A DNA stretch of 42,730 nt, from NCBI GenBank assembly GCA_036782915.1, contig DAIPYE010000004.1:1-42730 (forward strand), read 5' to 3'. The notes under the pieces were generated by a model. It made no database searches and was not told where the DNA came from. It saw only the letters and a list, made by a program, of their open reading frames with translations. Shown here piece after piece: positions 25,279-34,479 of the stretch. Source of the stretch: JAEUSI01 sp036782915 (GTDB lineage Bacteria; Bacteroidota; Ignavibacteria; Tepidaquicellales; Tepidaquicellaceae). Each line of letters starts with the position of its first letter. Within the stretch, counting starts at the first letter, position 1. Position numbers and translations under genes: made by a program.

Positions 25279-28200
25279 TTATTTTATCAGCATCATTTTC
25301 TTTGTTTCAATATAATTTTGGGATGTTAATTGATAAAAATATACTCCGCTAGTAAAATCGGATGCGTTCCAGTTTATATTATACGAACCGGCATTGAGCT
25401 TCTGACTAACAAGTGTCTTTACTTCCCTTCCGGCAATGTCAAATATTTTCAAACTGACCTGACCTGCAGATGATGTTTTAAATGTGATAGTTGTAACAGG
25501 ATTGAATGGATTTGGGAAGTTTTGAAGTAATTCTGATTTATCCGGAATTTGATTTTCTAAATTAGAACTTAGTCCCGTTATTGTAGAAAAATCACTCAAC
25601 GGTGCCCACCCTCTGTTATTTGATTCATGAACTTCATTTGTAATTGCATTGTCCGGATCTATTACTACATACATTCTTGTATTTCCGGGAGTCGCTGCCG
25701 GCACTGTCCATGGAATTGAAGCATACTTGGATCTTCTTGACTGAATACCGCCTGTGATTGTTGTCTGACCGATCTGTACTCCGCCCTGGTATGGATTTCC
25801 TTTATAAAACCTGACTACAACATTTGAGGTTAAATTCAGCAAACCGTAATTGCTTACTTTCGCTTTTATTGTTATTGTATCTCCGGGAACAGGCGCAACC
25901 TTTGAAATTCTGATATCTTTTGATCTGAATATGTAAGTTGAATCATTTCCCGGTAAAGGAATTCCTTTTTCAGGATCCAATCGCCATGGAAGTGAAAATG
26001 TCGGATCAGTTTTGTTTCCGTAATTTAAATTCCAGAATGAATTCGGATTGTTGTTTATGTTTACTTTATAATCATAAACCAGTGCTCCGTTCTTTGCCCA
26101 GTATGCATATGGCGCAATGTAATATGTGTTTTGCGAATTATTGAACGGAGGATTCAAATGTCCGTAATCTCCTCTGAGAAGCATTGATGAACTGACTTTT
26201 GTCGTTACGCTTGATATCTGACTCGAACTGTAATTTCCTGTTACTCCGACTTCAATTCCCCATCCTCCTACTGAAGCTCCTACTTCAACACCAATTTTTC
26301 TTGACGTATCTGCGCCGTTACTTGTAAAGTTGTCTATGTTAAGTTCTGTAAAACTGCTGCCGCTGCTACCGACTGTCTGCGGATTAAATGAATATATCAG
26401 CTGTGCTGTATCTTCTGATAATGATGCTGTATCTTTGTATGAAAGTATATTTCCGACTTCATGTTCAGGTCTGTAAATATTTCCAATTACAAAATCATCT
26501 TTTGACTCTACCCATAGTTTCGTCGTTGGTCCCGGCACAACTACTAAAACATTTCCTCTGAAAACATTTAAACTGTCATAAACCGGATATTCATAAAAAT
26601 CATAATCGTTGACAATGTTAAAAGTCCAGTCACCGCCTTCTGCCCGCCTTCCTTCTGTAACTCTGATAGAAGATCCCGATCCGTTTACATTCCCGAATCC
26701 TTCATCATAAGAACCTTTGATACTTGCCTGAACTCCAATTCCAAATGCATTTATCCCTCCGCTTAATGATGCGGAAACTCCCCAGTCTTTATGTACCTGT
26801 ACTTCTATCGTTGTGTCAAGTGTAGTAGATTGAACATAATCCGCTGAAAATCCGCAACCCATATTCGGATAACATCCCGAAAGATCATAGGTAGTAGATG
26901 ATCCTTCAAATTTGTCAAAATGTATCGGAGGAGTATTTAAAATTACAAGCGGTTGTTTTATGAATGTCTTTGTAAAATGATTTGCCGCGCCAAGTCTTAC
27001 TCTGTCTCCGTTAAAATCTCCAAGCGCAACCGTAAACTGTCTCAGATTTCCAGTGTTTCCGTCTAATGGCGCTGCATCATAATTTTCCTTTCTAGCTTTT
27101 AATGTAAATGCTGTCATAGCTGCATTCGCTTCATAAACATATATGTTAAAAAACTGTGTGTTATTATCCAGATCATAAGGTTGACCGATCGCAACTATAT
27201 CTGCCTTACGGTTATAATCAAGATCACCTGTTGTAAGAATTTTCTGTGAATAATCTGTACCGGCATTTTCCCAGCCGTATATCGTCGGACCGCTGATCTT
27301 TAAAACCGGAATAAGAGTTGTCTGAGATACGCTGTATGCATAAAGCTGATTTCTTGTGCCTACTGCAATGTCATTTGTTCCGTCCCCGTTCAGATCTCCG
27401 GCTGAAACATCAAATGGATTTGACTGTCCAAAGTTCGATATATCAAGAGTCGCGCGTCTTGTGGAATTTGCTACAATTGTATTGAGCGTATCTTTTACCT
27501 GTACAATGTCAATGTATGTTCCGGGCTGACCTGATGTGTTATGTGTAAATGCATATCCGGCTACAAGTTCATCTATTGTATCATAATTAAAATCTTTTGC
27601 TGAAGCTGAGATCTGAATATTGGAAATGTTATAAGACGGCATATTAAATATATTTGCAGTTCCTTTCGGAATAAATGCTCCTGTAGAACTTATTTTGTAA
27701 ATTCTAACACTTACTGACCATGAACCTGCACTTATTTTTTTTACTAATATCAAAGCAAGATCCTGATATCCGTCTCCGTCAAAATCTCCTGAACACATAT
27801 CAAATGCATCTAATTTACTTCCTGTGTTTGGAAAATATAATTTTTCATTATTTATACTGTCACCTTTAAGGGGAACAAGACCTGAATTAACAGTGAACAT
27901 TTTTAGTTTAACTGTTGAATCCGCACCTACATATCCAAGAACAAATTCCTCTTTAGGGTCTCCGTAAAAATTTCCCGCTGCAAGTCTTACAGGAGTCTTC
28001 GGTGATCTGCTTGAAGGCATGGTTGCATTTGACAGTACCAGTCTGTTTGCGCTTGGCCAGGACAGAGTACCGGAATTAATCTGAGGTATCATTATTCTGA
28101 TTGAATTGTTAGTTCCTGTCCATGCTGTAACAAGATGTTTGTATTGAGCCCCGAGGAAATTTCCTCCGACAACTGCCATTCTTTTATTACCTGTAACTAT

Positions 28201-28461
28201 TGAATCTGTCTGAAGAGGTTTCGGCACTAATTTTAAATTCGGATCGATCTGAAAAAGATCTATGTCAAAAATCCTCGATCTTGTGTTCTGATTATTCGGA
28301 TCCGATCCGACAGTCTGACTGTGTAACATTACTATTTCATCAGAATTAACAAGATCTTTAACTCTGCTTAATGGATCTGTTTCATTTGCCTGACTGTAAA
28401 CTTCAGATGATAAAATCAAGCTGAAGATAATGAAGATGCTGATTGTAATTTTTGTAAACAT
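25279..28461 (-). CDS. Giant secreted FG-GAP/CARDB protein with T9SS sorting domain
   Basis: 1060 residues. Signal peptide (residues 1-23, cleavage after VYS). FG-GAP/VCBS beta-propeller-like repeats with calcium-type loops GDFDGDGYQDLAL near residue 229 and GDLNGDGTNDIAV near 355, then a central region with two glycine/serine-rich amphipathic hairpin-like stretches (about 557-590 and 724-750). A CARDB domain spans about 849-955 (RISKVAPVPGDTITIKAKVS, DPDNAITNEVHESNN). The last 80 residues are a T9SS sorting domain (FPNPFNPVTTITF ... KKMMLIK). Expected on the cell surface or released. The central region is not assigned to a named family. Confidence 0.87.
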   Translation of the reverse strand: MFTKITISIFIIFSLILSSEVYSQANETDPLSRVKDLVNSDEIVMLHSQTVGSDPNNQNTRSRIFDIDLFQIDPNLKLVPKPLQTDSIVTGNKRMAVVGGNFLGAQYKHLVTAWTGTNNSIRIMIPQINSGTLSWPSANRLVLSNATMPSSRSPKTPVRLAAGNFYGDPKEEFVLGYVGADSTVKLKMFTVNSGLVPLKGDSINNEKLYFPNTGSKLDAFDMCSGDFDGDGYQDLALILVKKISAGSWSVSVRIYKISSTGAFIPKGTANIFNMPSYNISNIQISASAKDFNYDTIDELVAGYAFTHNTSGQPGTYIDIVQVKDTLNTIVANSTRRATLDISNFGQSNPFDVSAGDLNGDGTNDIAVGTRNQLYAYSVSQTTLIPVLKISGPTIYGWENAGTDYSQKILTTGDLDYNRKADIVAIGQPYDLDNNTQFFNIYVYEANAAMTAFTLKARKENYDAAPLDGNTGNLRQFTVALGDFNGDRVRLGAANHFTKTFIKQPLVILNTPPIHFDKFEGSSTTYDLSGCYPNMGCGFSADYVQSTTLDTTIEVQVHKDWGVSASLSGGINAFGIGVQASIKGSYDEGFGNVNGSGSSIRVTEGRRAEGGDWTFNIVNDYDFYEYPVYDSLNVFRGNVLVVVPGPTTKLWVESKDDFVIGNIYRPEHEVGNILSYKDTASLSEDTAQLIYSFNPQTVGSSGSSFTELNIDNFTSNGADTSRKIGVEVGASVGGWGIEVGVTGNYSSSQISSVTTKVSSSMLLRGDYGHLNPPFNNSQNTYYIAPYAYWAKNGALVYDYKVNINNNPNSFWNLNYGNKTDPTFSLPWRLDPEKGIPLPGNDSTYIFRSKDIRISKVAPVPGDTITIKAKVSNYGLLNLTSNVVVRFYKGNPYQGGVQIGQTTITGGIQSRRSKYASIPWTVPAATPGNTRMYVVIDPDNAITNEVHESNNRGWAPLSDFSTITGLSSNLENQIPDKSELLQNFPNPFNPVTTITFKTSSAGQVSLKIFDIAGREVKTLVSQKLNAGSYNINWNASDFTSGVYFYQLTSQNYIETKKMMLIK

Positions 28462-28547
28462 TGTTTTTTCTCCCGTGTTTAAATTTTAAATTTTTTTTAA
28501 CTGGTGCAAATTAATCATGAAATTAAGTTCATCAAAAGTAACTTTTC

Positions 28548-28555
28548 TATGTTTG
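28548..28555 (+). promoter_or_regulatory. Possible -7 element for the 28663 gene
   Basis: TATGTTTG fits TAnnTTTG, but no good -33 box is seen and the leader would be about 100 bases. Confidence 0.3.
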
Positions 28556-28662
28556 TCACAGAATTTATCACACTATTTTATAAGATATTGCATTTTCAGT
28601 TAAATTTTAACATTTTCAGAGCAGTTTTCATCACAAAATTTCAACCTTAATTTACCTTACTT

Positions 28663-30144
28663 TTGCAGGATTCCAAGATTATAGAAATATTAAAAACTTT
28701 TTCAACTGAAGAATTTAAAGATTTTGAAAAGTTTATTGTTTCTCCTTATTTCCGGAAAAGAGATATTACGGGATTGTTTGCTGTTCTTAAACCATTCTAT
28801 CCGGATTTTAACGATAAAAAACTTACAGTTGAATATATTTTCAAAAAGCTTTTCCCAGGTAAAAAATATGAAAGAGACAAAGCTGACAGCCATTTAAGAA
28901 CACTTACCTCTGACCTTTTTCTTTCATGCAAGGAGTTTTTAATTCATCTGGAAATAAATGTTCAATATTCTTTCCGTGAAAGTTTTCTGCTCGCTCAGTT
29001 AAGGAAAAGAAATCTGGATAAGGAATTTTTGAAAGAAGCGGCTATTGTTAATAAAATTCCTCTCACTGCAAACAGAGAGCTGATTTTCGGCTTTCTTGAA
29101 AAAAGCTATATCTCTGCTGCTGAGCTGGAATTCTTCATTGATAAAAGTGATTTTGAAAATGCCTTCGAAAGATTAATAAAGCAAAGCGAATACATTGCAG
29201 CCGCAGCAATTGTAAGGGGTTTGAAATTCATTGATCAGAAAATTATTGCCGAAGACGGATACAATCTTAAAACCCGATATAATTTCGTTGAGAATTTTAT
29301 AAAGCACCTCAATGTAAAATCTATGATAAAAGAAATGAAAGAAAACGATGACAGTTTTACTCCTTTCATAGAAATTTATTATACAGTCTATCAAACACTA
29401 ATCCATCCTTTTACTGAGAGTAATTTTTATGAATTAAAAAATTTACTTTTAATTCATAACGATATATTGCCGCAAAGTGATAAATATATGCTTTACAGCA
29501 TTTCAACTGCATTTTGTGATAGAATGATTAATGATAAAGGAAATTTAGAATTCAAAAAGGAGAGTTTTGAAATATACTCATCAATGATCAAACTTGGAGT
29601 TTACAAATATACTTCTCATGATTATTTTCAGTTAAGTCTTTTCAGAGCAATGTTAATTTCGGCAAGAAATAATAAGCAATATGAATGGATGAAGGATCTG
29701 ATCGATAATTACTCAAAAGAACTTCATCCTGATCATTCGGAAAATATGAAGTATTATTCTTTAGGGCAGTATTATTATGCAATTGATGAATTCGGAAAAG
29801 CTCTTGAAAGTCTCGTAAGACTTAAGCCGGATTATTTTTTATACAAAAAAGACCTGAAAAATCTGATGTTCAGAATTTATTACAATCTAGGCTATTTTGA
29901 AGAAGCTTTTTCTGTTCTTGATAATTTGAAACGATATCTGTCTACTACAAATGATCTTTCGGAAAAAATAAGAGATGTTAGTTTAAAGTTTGCAAAATAT
30001 GCTTCGGAGCTTATAAAATTAAAAACCGGCAGTAAAAAAGATGGGTTGGATTATCTTATCAAAAAACTCAATAATGAAAAAAATACTGAATCATATGACT
30101 GGCTGATTGAGAAAGCTGAAGAATTGAGATCGGCGAAAAAGTAA
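28663..30144 (+). CDS. Uncharacterised 493-residue helical protein, TTG start
   Basis: I do not recognise a named domain. The protein is charged, aromatic and lysine rich, mostly helical by pattern, with TPR-like pairs in the last third (YYSLGQYYYAIDEFGKALES, YYNLGYFEEAFSVLDNLKRY). The opening KIIEILKTFSTEEFKDFEKF and SPYFRKRDITGLFAVL recalls a protein family repeated in Ignavibacteria genomes; that is from memory. The start is TTG: an in-frame stop lies at 28648 and there is no ATG before the conserved opening. Single gene, divergent from the FG-GAP gene. Confidence 0.75.
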   Translation: MQDSKIIEILKTFSTEEFKDFEKFIVSPYFRKRDITGLFAVLKPFYPDFNDKKLTVEYIFKKLFPGKKYERDKADSHLRTLTSDLFLSCKEFLIHLEINVQYSFRESFLLAQLRKRNLDKEFLKEAAIVNKIPLTANRELIFGFLEKSYISAAELEFFIDKSDFENAFERLIKQSEYIAAAAIVRGLKFIDQKIIAEDGYNLKTRYNFVENFIKHLNVKSMIKEMKENDDSFTPFIEIYYTVYQTLIHPFTESNFYELKNLLLIHNDILPQSDKYMLYSISTAFCDRMINDKGNLEFKKESFEIYSSMIKLGVYKYTSHDYFQLSLFRAMLISARNNKQYEWMKDLIDNYSKELHPDHSENMKYYSLGQYYYAIDEFGKALESLVRLKPDYFLYKKDLKNLMFRIYYNLGYFEEAFSVLDNLKRYLSTTNDLSEKIRDVSLKFAKYASELIKLKTGSKKDGLDYLIKKLNNEKNTESYDWLIEKAEELRSAKK

Positions 30145-30174
30145 AAGCAGTTTAAATTTAAAATCTCGTTCTGT

Positions 30175-31605
30175 TCAATTCGGGTCTATCTCATTCCACA
30201 TTCTAAGCAATCCCTCTTCATCAAATTTTTTTCCCATTAACTGTATTCCGTATGGAAGATTTTCTTTATTAAATCCGGCTGGTATTGATATCGCAGGTAT
30301 CCCGGCAAGATTTACTGAAGCTGTGTAAATATCATTCAGATACATTGCCAGTGGATCTTCAACCTTTTCTCCGATCTTAAATGCAGCGCTTGGTGTAGTA
30401 GGTGAAATAATGAAATCAACTTCATTAAATGCATTTTCAAAATCATTCATAATTAATCTTCTTACTTTCTGCGCCTTTCTGTAATAAGCATCGTAATATC
30501 CTGCCGATAAAACATAGGTACCTAACATTATTCTTCTTTTTACTTCAGATCCGAATCCTTCCGAACGGGAATTCACATACATATCTTCAAGCGTATCTGA
30601 ATTATCAGACCGGTATCCGTATCTGACCCCGTCAAATCTTGATAAATTGCTGGAAGCTTCTGCTGATGTCAAAATATAATAGCATTGTATCACATATTTT
30701 GTGTGGGGAAGGGAAATTTCTTTTACCGTAAAACCTTTTTCCTTTAAATTATTTATTTGTTTTAATATCCCTGATTTGATCTCTTCATCAAGTCCATCTT
30801 CAAAATATTCTTTTGCAAATCCGATCCTGACATCTGCCGGATTAAATTTATTTTCTGAAATTTCACTGTAATTATTAATTTCATGTTTCGATGATGTACT
30901 GTCTCTTTCATCATAACCCGAGATCACTTCCAGTAATGCGCCAATATCGTAATTATTATTTCCGAATATTCCTATGGAATCAAATGACGATGCAAAAGCC
31001 ACAAGTCCGAATCTTGAAATTCTTCCGTAGGTTGCTTTCAACCCTGTTATTCCGCAGAATGATGCAGGCTGTCTTATCGAACCGCCGGTTTCCGAGCCGA
31101 GTGAAAGCAGGCACATATTAGCTGCAACCGACACTGCGCTTCCTCCTGATGAGCCGCCCGGAACTCTTGTTTTATCCAACGGATTTTTTACATTTCCGAA
31201 ATATGAATTCTCATTCGAAGATCCCATTGCAAATTCATCACAGTTTACCTTGCCGATAATTATCGCATCTTCTTTCAATAATCTTTCAATCACGGTCGCT
31301 GAATAAATGGCAGTAAAATTACTTAACATTTTTGATCCGCATGTAAGTAAACTATCTTTTACAGATATCACATCTTTGACAGAAATTACCGCTCCGTAAA
31401 GTTTTCCGGCTGTTCCGTTCTTTATTTTTAAATCTATTTCTTTTGCTCTCTCTTTAGCTTCTTCTGAAAACAAACTTATAAAAACATTCAGATCTTTCTG
31501 TGATTCTATATTCTGCAAATAACTTTCTACAAGTTTCTCGCAATTCAGATTTCCTGATTTTATTTCAGAACGTATCTCTTTTAGACTTCCGGGAATTGAA
31601 TTCAT
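30175..31605 (-). CDS. gatA: Asp/Glu-tRNA amidotransferase subunit A
   Basis: The amidase subunit of GatCAB, which turns Glu-tRNA(Gln) and Asp-tRNA(Asn) into Gln- and Asn-tRNA. 476 residues with the catalytic triad Lys77 (GAVISVKDV), Ser152 (VPGGSSGGSA) and Ser176 (GSETGGSIRQPA), in the same spacing as S. aureus GatA. gatB and gatC are not in the window. It lies 121 bases after tatA. Confidence 0.96.
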   Translation of the reverse strand: MNSIPGSLKEIRSEIKSGNLNCEKLVESYLQNIESQKDLNVFISLFSEEAKERAKEIDLKIKNGTAGKLYGAVISVKDVISVKDSLLTCGSKMLSNFTAIYSATVIERLLKEDAIIIGKVNCDEFAMGSSNENSYFGNVKNPLDKTRVPGGSSGGSAVSVAANMCLLSLGSETGGSIRQPASFCGITGLKATYGRISRFGLVAFASSFDSIGIFGNNNYDIGALLEVISGYDERDSTSSKHEINNYSEISENKFNPADVRIGFAKEYFEDGLDEEIKSGILKQINNLKEKGFTVKEISLPHTKYVIQCYYILTSAEASSNLSRFDGVRYGYRSDNSDTLEDMYVNSRSEGFGSEVKRRIMLGTYVLSAGYYDAYYRKAQKVRRLIMNDFENAFNEVDFIISPTTPSAAFKIGEKVEDPLAMYLNDIYTASVNLAGIPAISIPAGFNKENLPYGIQLMGKKFDEEGLLRMWNEIDPN

Positions 31606-31726
31606 ATAATTTTTATTTTAAATCAAAAATGCTATTCTGATCCTGTATGAACAGGAATAAACCGGATATTATTTAAAATTTGATCCGGATTTCAGAATAA
31701 CATCATTTATAGAAATAGAGAATTTG

Positions 31727-31918
31727 TTAATCTTTCTTTGAAGTTTTATCTTTTTCGTCTACGGAAGTTAAGTCTTTCTCAATATCAGATGAAGCTTTTT
31801 TGAATTCCTTAATTCCTTTTCCAAGTCCCTGCATTAGATCGGGGATTTTCTTCGCGCCGAATAGTACTAAAATCACAATTGCTATCAGTACTATTTCCGG
31901 TGTTCCTAATCCAAACAT
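31727..31918 (-). CDS. tatA: Twin-arginine translocase subunit TatA/E
   Basis: 63 residues: one membrane segment (PEIVLIAIVILVLFG), the hinge GAKKIPDLMQGLGKGI and an amphipathic helix with a charged tail. Oligomerises to let folded proteins cross the inner membrane. The start is ATG 31918, not the in-frame TTG at 31951, because a full Shine-Dalgarno lies 8 bases before it. The short helix favours TatA/E over TatB. Confidence 0.93.
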   Translation of the reverse strand: MFGLGTPEIVLIAIVILVLFGAKKIPDLMQGLGKGIKEFKKASSDIEKDLTSVDEKDKTSKKD

Positions 31919-31926
31919 TTTAAAAT

Positions 31927-31933
31927 CTCCTTT
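31927..31933 (-). promoter_or_regulatory. Strong Shine-Dalgarno of tatA
   Basis: AAAGGAG, 8 bases before ATG 31918. It decides the start and is unusual in this window, where most genes have no such site. Confidence 0.85.
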
Positions 31934-31962
31934 ACTTTGTTTATAAAACAATTATTTTAAAC

Positions 31963-32646
31963 TTAAATAACACTTCCTATTACACTTTCAAAAATTTTTC
32001 TTCCGTCATAGTTCCCAAGAATATTTTCTGACGCTCTTTCCGGATGAGGCATCATACCCAGTATGTTCCTGCCAATATTCTGAATTCCTGCAATATTATT
32101 TAATGAGCCGTTAGGATTATCTTTATATGTAAAAAGGATCTGATTATTTCCGATAAGCTCCGTCAGAGTATCTTCATCACAAAAGTAATTTCCTTCGCCA
32201 TGTGCTATTGGAATATTTATCTCTTCCTTGATCCTGTATTCTCCGGTAAAAATACTTTTATTATTCTCTACTTTCAATGTAACTGATTTACAGACAAATT
32301 TCAGATTCTCGTTTCTCATTAAAGCTCCGGGCAGCAACCCTGTTTCACAAAGCACCTGAAATCCGTTACAAATACCTATTACAACCCCGCCTCTGTTTGC
32401 GAATTTTATGACATCATTAATTATATTTGAAAATTTTGCTATCGCCCCACATCTGAGATAATCTCCGTAAGAGAATCCCCCGGGTATAATGATAATGTTT
32501 CTGTCACCTATGCTGCCTTCTTTATGCCAGATAAATTTTGTATCGGCATTCAAAACATTTTTGAAAACATTATATGCATCATGATCACAGTTGGATCCCG
32601 GAAACACTATTATTCCCGCTTTTGCTGTTGAATTTCCTGATCTCAT
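31963..32646 (-). CDS. purQ: FGAM synthase, glutaminase subunit PurQ
   Basis: A class I glutamine amidotransferase that supplies ammonia to PurL in purine synthesis. 227 residues; nucleophile Cys93 in GICNGFQVL, His201 and Glu203 in MMPHPERAS, oxyanion region PGGFSYGDYLR. The ATG overlaps the TGA of purS (ATGA), so the two are translationally coupled. Confidence 0.96.
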   Translation of the reverse strand: MRSGNSTAKAGIIVFPGSNCDHDAYNVFKNVLNADTKFIWHKEGSIGDRNIIIIPGGFSYGDYLRCGAIAKFSNIINDVIKFANRGGVVIGICNGFQVLCETGLLPGALMRNENLKFVCKSVTLKVENNKSIFTGEYRIKEEINIPIAHGEGNYFCDEDTLTELIGNNQILFTYKDNPNGSLNNIAGIQNIGRNILGMMPHPERASENILGNYDGRKIFESVIGSVI

Positions 32647-32906
32647 AACTTCCCGTCTCCGCTTTCCACAACTTCAAATGTATATGTCTCCATTACCGGA
32701 TTTGCCAGTAATTTCTCACAAGCATCTCTGGAAATAATTTCAGCTTCTTCTTTAGATTTTGCATTTATCTGCAGTTCAATGTATTTTCCAATGCGGGTAT
32801 CAGTAATTTCTTCAAACCCAAGTGATTTCAATGAATGTTCTACTGCTTTTCCCTGCGGATCAAGGATGGTTTTTCTGATTGAAATGTTGATCTTCGATGT
32901 AAACAA
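32643..32906 (-). CDS. purS: FGAM synthase subunit PurS, TTG start
   Basis: 87 residues. It bridges PurQ and small-type PurL. The LDPQGKAVEHSLKSLGF motif is diagnostic. The only in-frame start before that motif is TTG 32906, with TAA three codons upstream. purL is not in the window. Confidence 0.94.
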   Translation of the reverse strand: MFTSKINISIRKTILDPQGKAVEHSLKSLGFEEITDTRIGKYIELQINAKSKEEAEIISRDACEKLLANPVMETYTFEVVESGDGKL

Positions 32907-32930
32907 ATTATTTTATCTTTTAATTAATAT

Positions 32931-33773
32931 TTAATTTTGCGGTTTATTAATCTTCTTTTGCAGACTATCAAGTTTTTGTCTGTTTATTTTATTGAGCTTC
33001 GTCATTATACTTTTTTCAACAGGCTTATCAAATTCTTTCATATCTTCATCTGCCGATCGGTTTGTCTTACTTTTACTTTCCCCTTCTTTAGACAAAATTC
33101 CTGATCTCTCCATTTCTGATCTCTCCATTCCTGATCTCCCATCGTAACTCTCAACATTGCTTTCTTCTCCCTCTTTTGAAAACGCTGCGTCATTTTTGGG
33201 CATTTCCTCATTTAATGACTTTGCTAAAGGAGGTGCCTGTGAAACTTCTTCTCTTTTGTCTTTAGTTTTTTTAGATATTTCTGATTCAGGAGAATTTTTA
33301 TACTCTTCTGCATTTTGATCAGTTGCTGTAACTTTCTCCTTTAAATTTTCAGATTCATTTTTCTTTGAATCATTTTCTATCGAAAGTTTTTCTGTATCTG
33401 TTTTCGGAGTATTATCGTTTCTATTTTCTGCCGAATTATTTTCTGATGTTTTATTTTCGATATTAGTTCTTCCATTCAATTCTGCTTTTTCATCAATCTG
33501 ATTATTGCTGAACTTTGTAATGTATACTGCAAAAACAGTTATTACTGTTAATCCCATTGCCGGAACAAGCCATTGATTTCTTTTTTGTCCGAAAAGTCTC
33601 TGAAAAAAAGTAGGTTGTTCTTTCTTATTAACTGATTCAGATAAATGATTTCTTTCAGATTCATATTCTGCTATTCGGCTTTCAAGTTTAAACATAAAAT
33701 CATCCCCGGCTTTTATCCTTGGAAGATTTTTCAGCTTTTCTATCAGTTCAATATTTTTTTCTTCGTCTGACAC
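32931..33773 (-). CDS. Probable anti-sigma factor, GTG start
   Basis: 280 residues: a short cytoplasmic N-terminus (LIEKLKNLPRIKAGDDFMFK), one membrane segment near residues 67-88 (WLVPAMGLTVITVFAVYI) and a long, highly charged, low-complexity periplasmic tail. The gene follows an ECF sigma factor by 27 bases, the usual layout of sigma/anti-sigma pairs; this role is inferred mainly from position. No zinc-binding anti-sigma motif is seen. A TAA directly precedes the GTG, so GTG is the probable start. A 15-bp tandem repeat lies in the tail. Confidence 0.72.
   Translation of the reverse strand: MSDEEKNIELIEKLKNLPRIKAGDDFMFKLESRIAEYESERNHLSESVNKKEQPTFFQRLFGQKRNQWLVPAMGLTVITVFAVYITKFSNNQIDEKAELNGRTNIENKTSENNSAENRNDNTPKTDTEKLSIENDSKKNESENLKEKVTATDQNAEEYKNSPESEISKKTKDKREEVSQAPPLAKSLNEEMPKNDAAFSKEGEESNVESYDGRSGMERSEMERSGILSKEGESKSKTNRSADEDMKEFDKPVEKSIMTKLNKINRQKLDSLQKKINKPQN
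33097..33140. repeat. 15-bp tandem repeat inside the anti-sigma gene
   Basis: About three units of ATTCCTGATCTCTCC at 33097, 33112 and 33127; in protein RSGME/RSEME/RSGIL. In frame, so length changes would alter the tail by five residues. Confidence 0.85.
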
Positions 33774-33800
33774 TTAATGCAAATTAATTTTAATGTTCAT

Positions 33801-34403
33801 TTAATTTTTTTCGTTGTGAAGATTTTTCAATGAGATCTGTAAAGCTTCCCTTGCTCTGTTCAATCTTGATCTTACAGTTCCGAGCGGGATATTCAGAACT
33901 TTTGAAATTTCCTCATAATCCAGATCTTCAATATCTCTGAGAATTATTATTTCCCTGTGATTTTCAGTAAGTTCATTTATGGCTCTTTGAATATGATATG
34001 CTTCTGTTGCGGAATTTGCAATTTCCTCAGGTGTTTTTCCGCCTGAATCCAATTCAAGATCACTGTGTTCTTCCTGATAATAATTGTCAATTGAAACAGC
34101 TTTATGTTTCTTCTCTTTTCTGTAATTTGATTTTGCCTCATTTATAGCAATTGTGTAAAACCATGTTGAGAATTTTGCTATTTCTAAATACCTGTGTTTG
34201 TTTTTGTATAATTTGAAGAAAGCTTCCTGTGAAATATCCTCGGCAGATTCTCTGCTGCTTGTAAATCTGTATAAAAAATTAATTAATCTGTCTTTATATC
34301 TGAAAACAATTTCATTAAATGCTTTTACATCTTCCTTTTGAAATCTCAGTATCAACTCTTCATCTGTTAAAACTCTGTAATCAATTAAATTATTACCGCT
34401 CAT
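33801..34403 (-). CDS. ECF-type RNA polymerase sigma factor
   Basis: 200 residues with sigma region 2 (FRYKDRLINFLYRF, SAEDISQEAFFKLYKN, KFSTWFYTIAINEAKSNYR) and region 4 (LTENHREIIILRDIEDLDYE, GTVRSRLNRARE). It steers polymerase to a stress or envelope regulon, presumably released from the anti-sigma factor encoded next. It follows holA by 76 bases. Confidence 0.94.
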   Translation of the reverse strand: MSGNNLIDYRVLTDEELILRFQKEDVKAFNEIVFRYKDRLINFLYRFTSSRESAEDISQEAFFKLYKNKHRYLEIAKFSTWFYTIAINEAKSNYRKEKKHKAVSIDNYYQEEHSDLELDSGGKTPEEIANSATEAYHIQRAINELTENHREIIILRDIEDLDYEEISKVLNIPLGTVRSRLNRAREALQISLKNLHNEKN

Positions 34404-34479
34404 TCAGACAGATTGGTTAACTATGTTTCCGGGAATATGTTCCATTTATTTAAATTAGTTTAAATTTGAATAAACCGGT

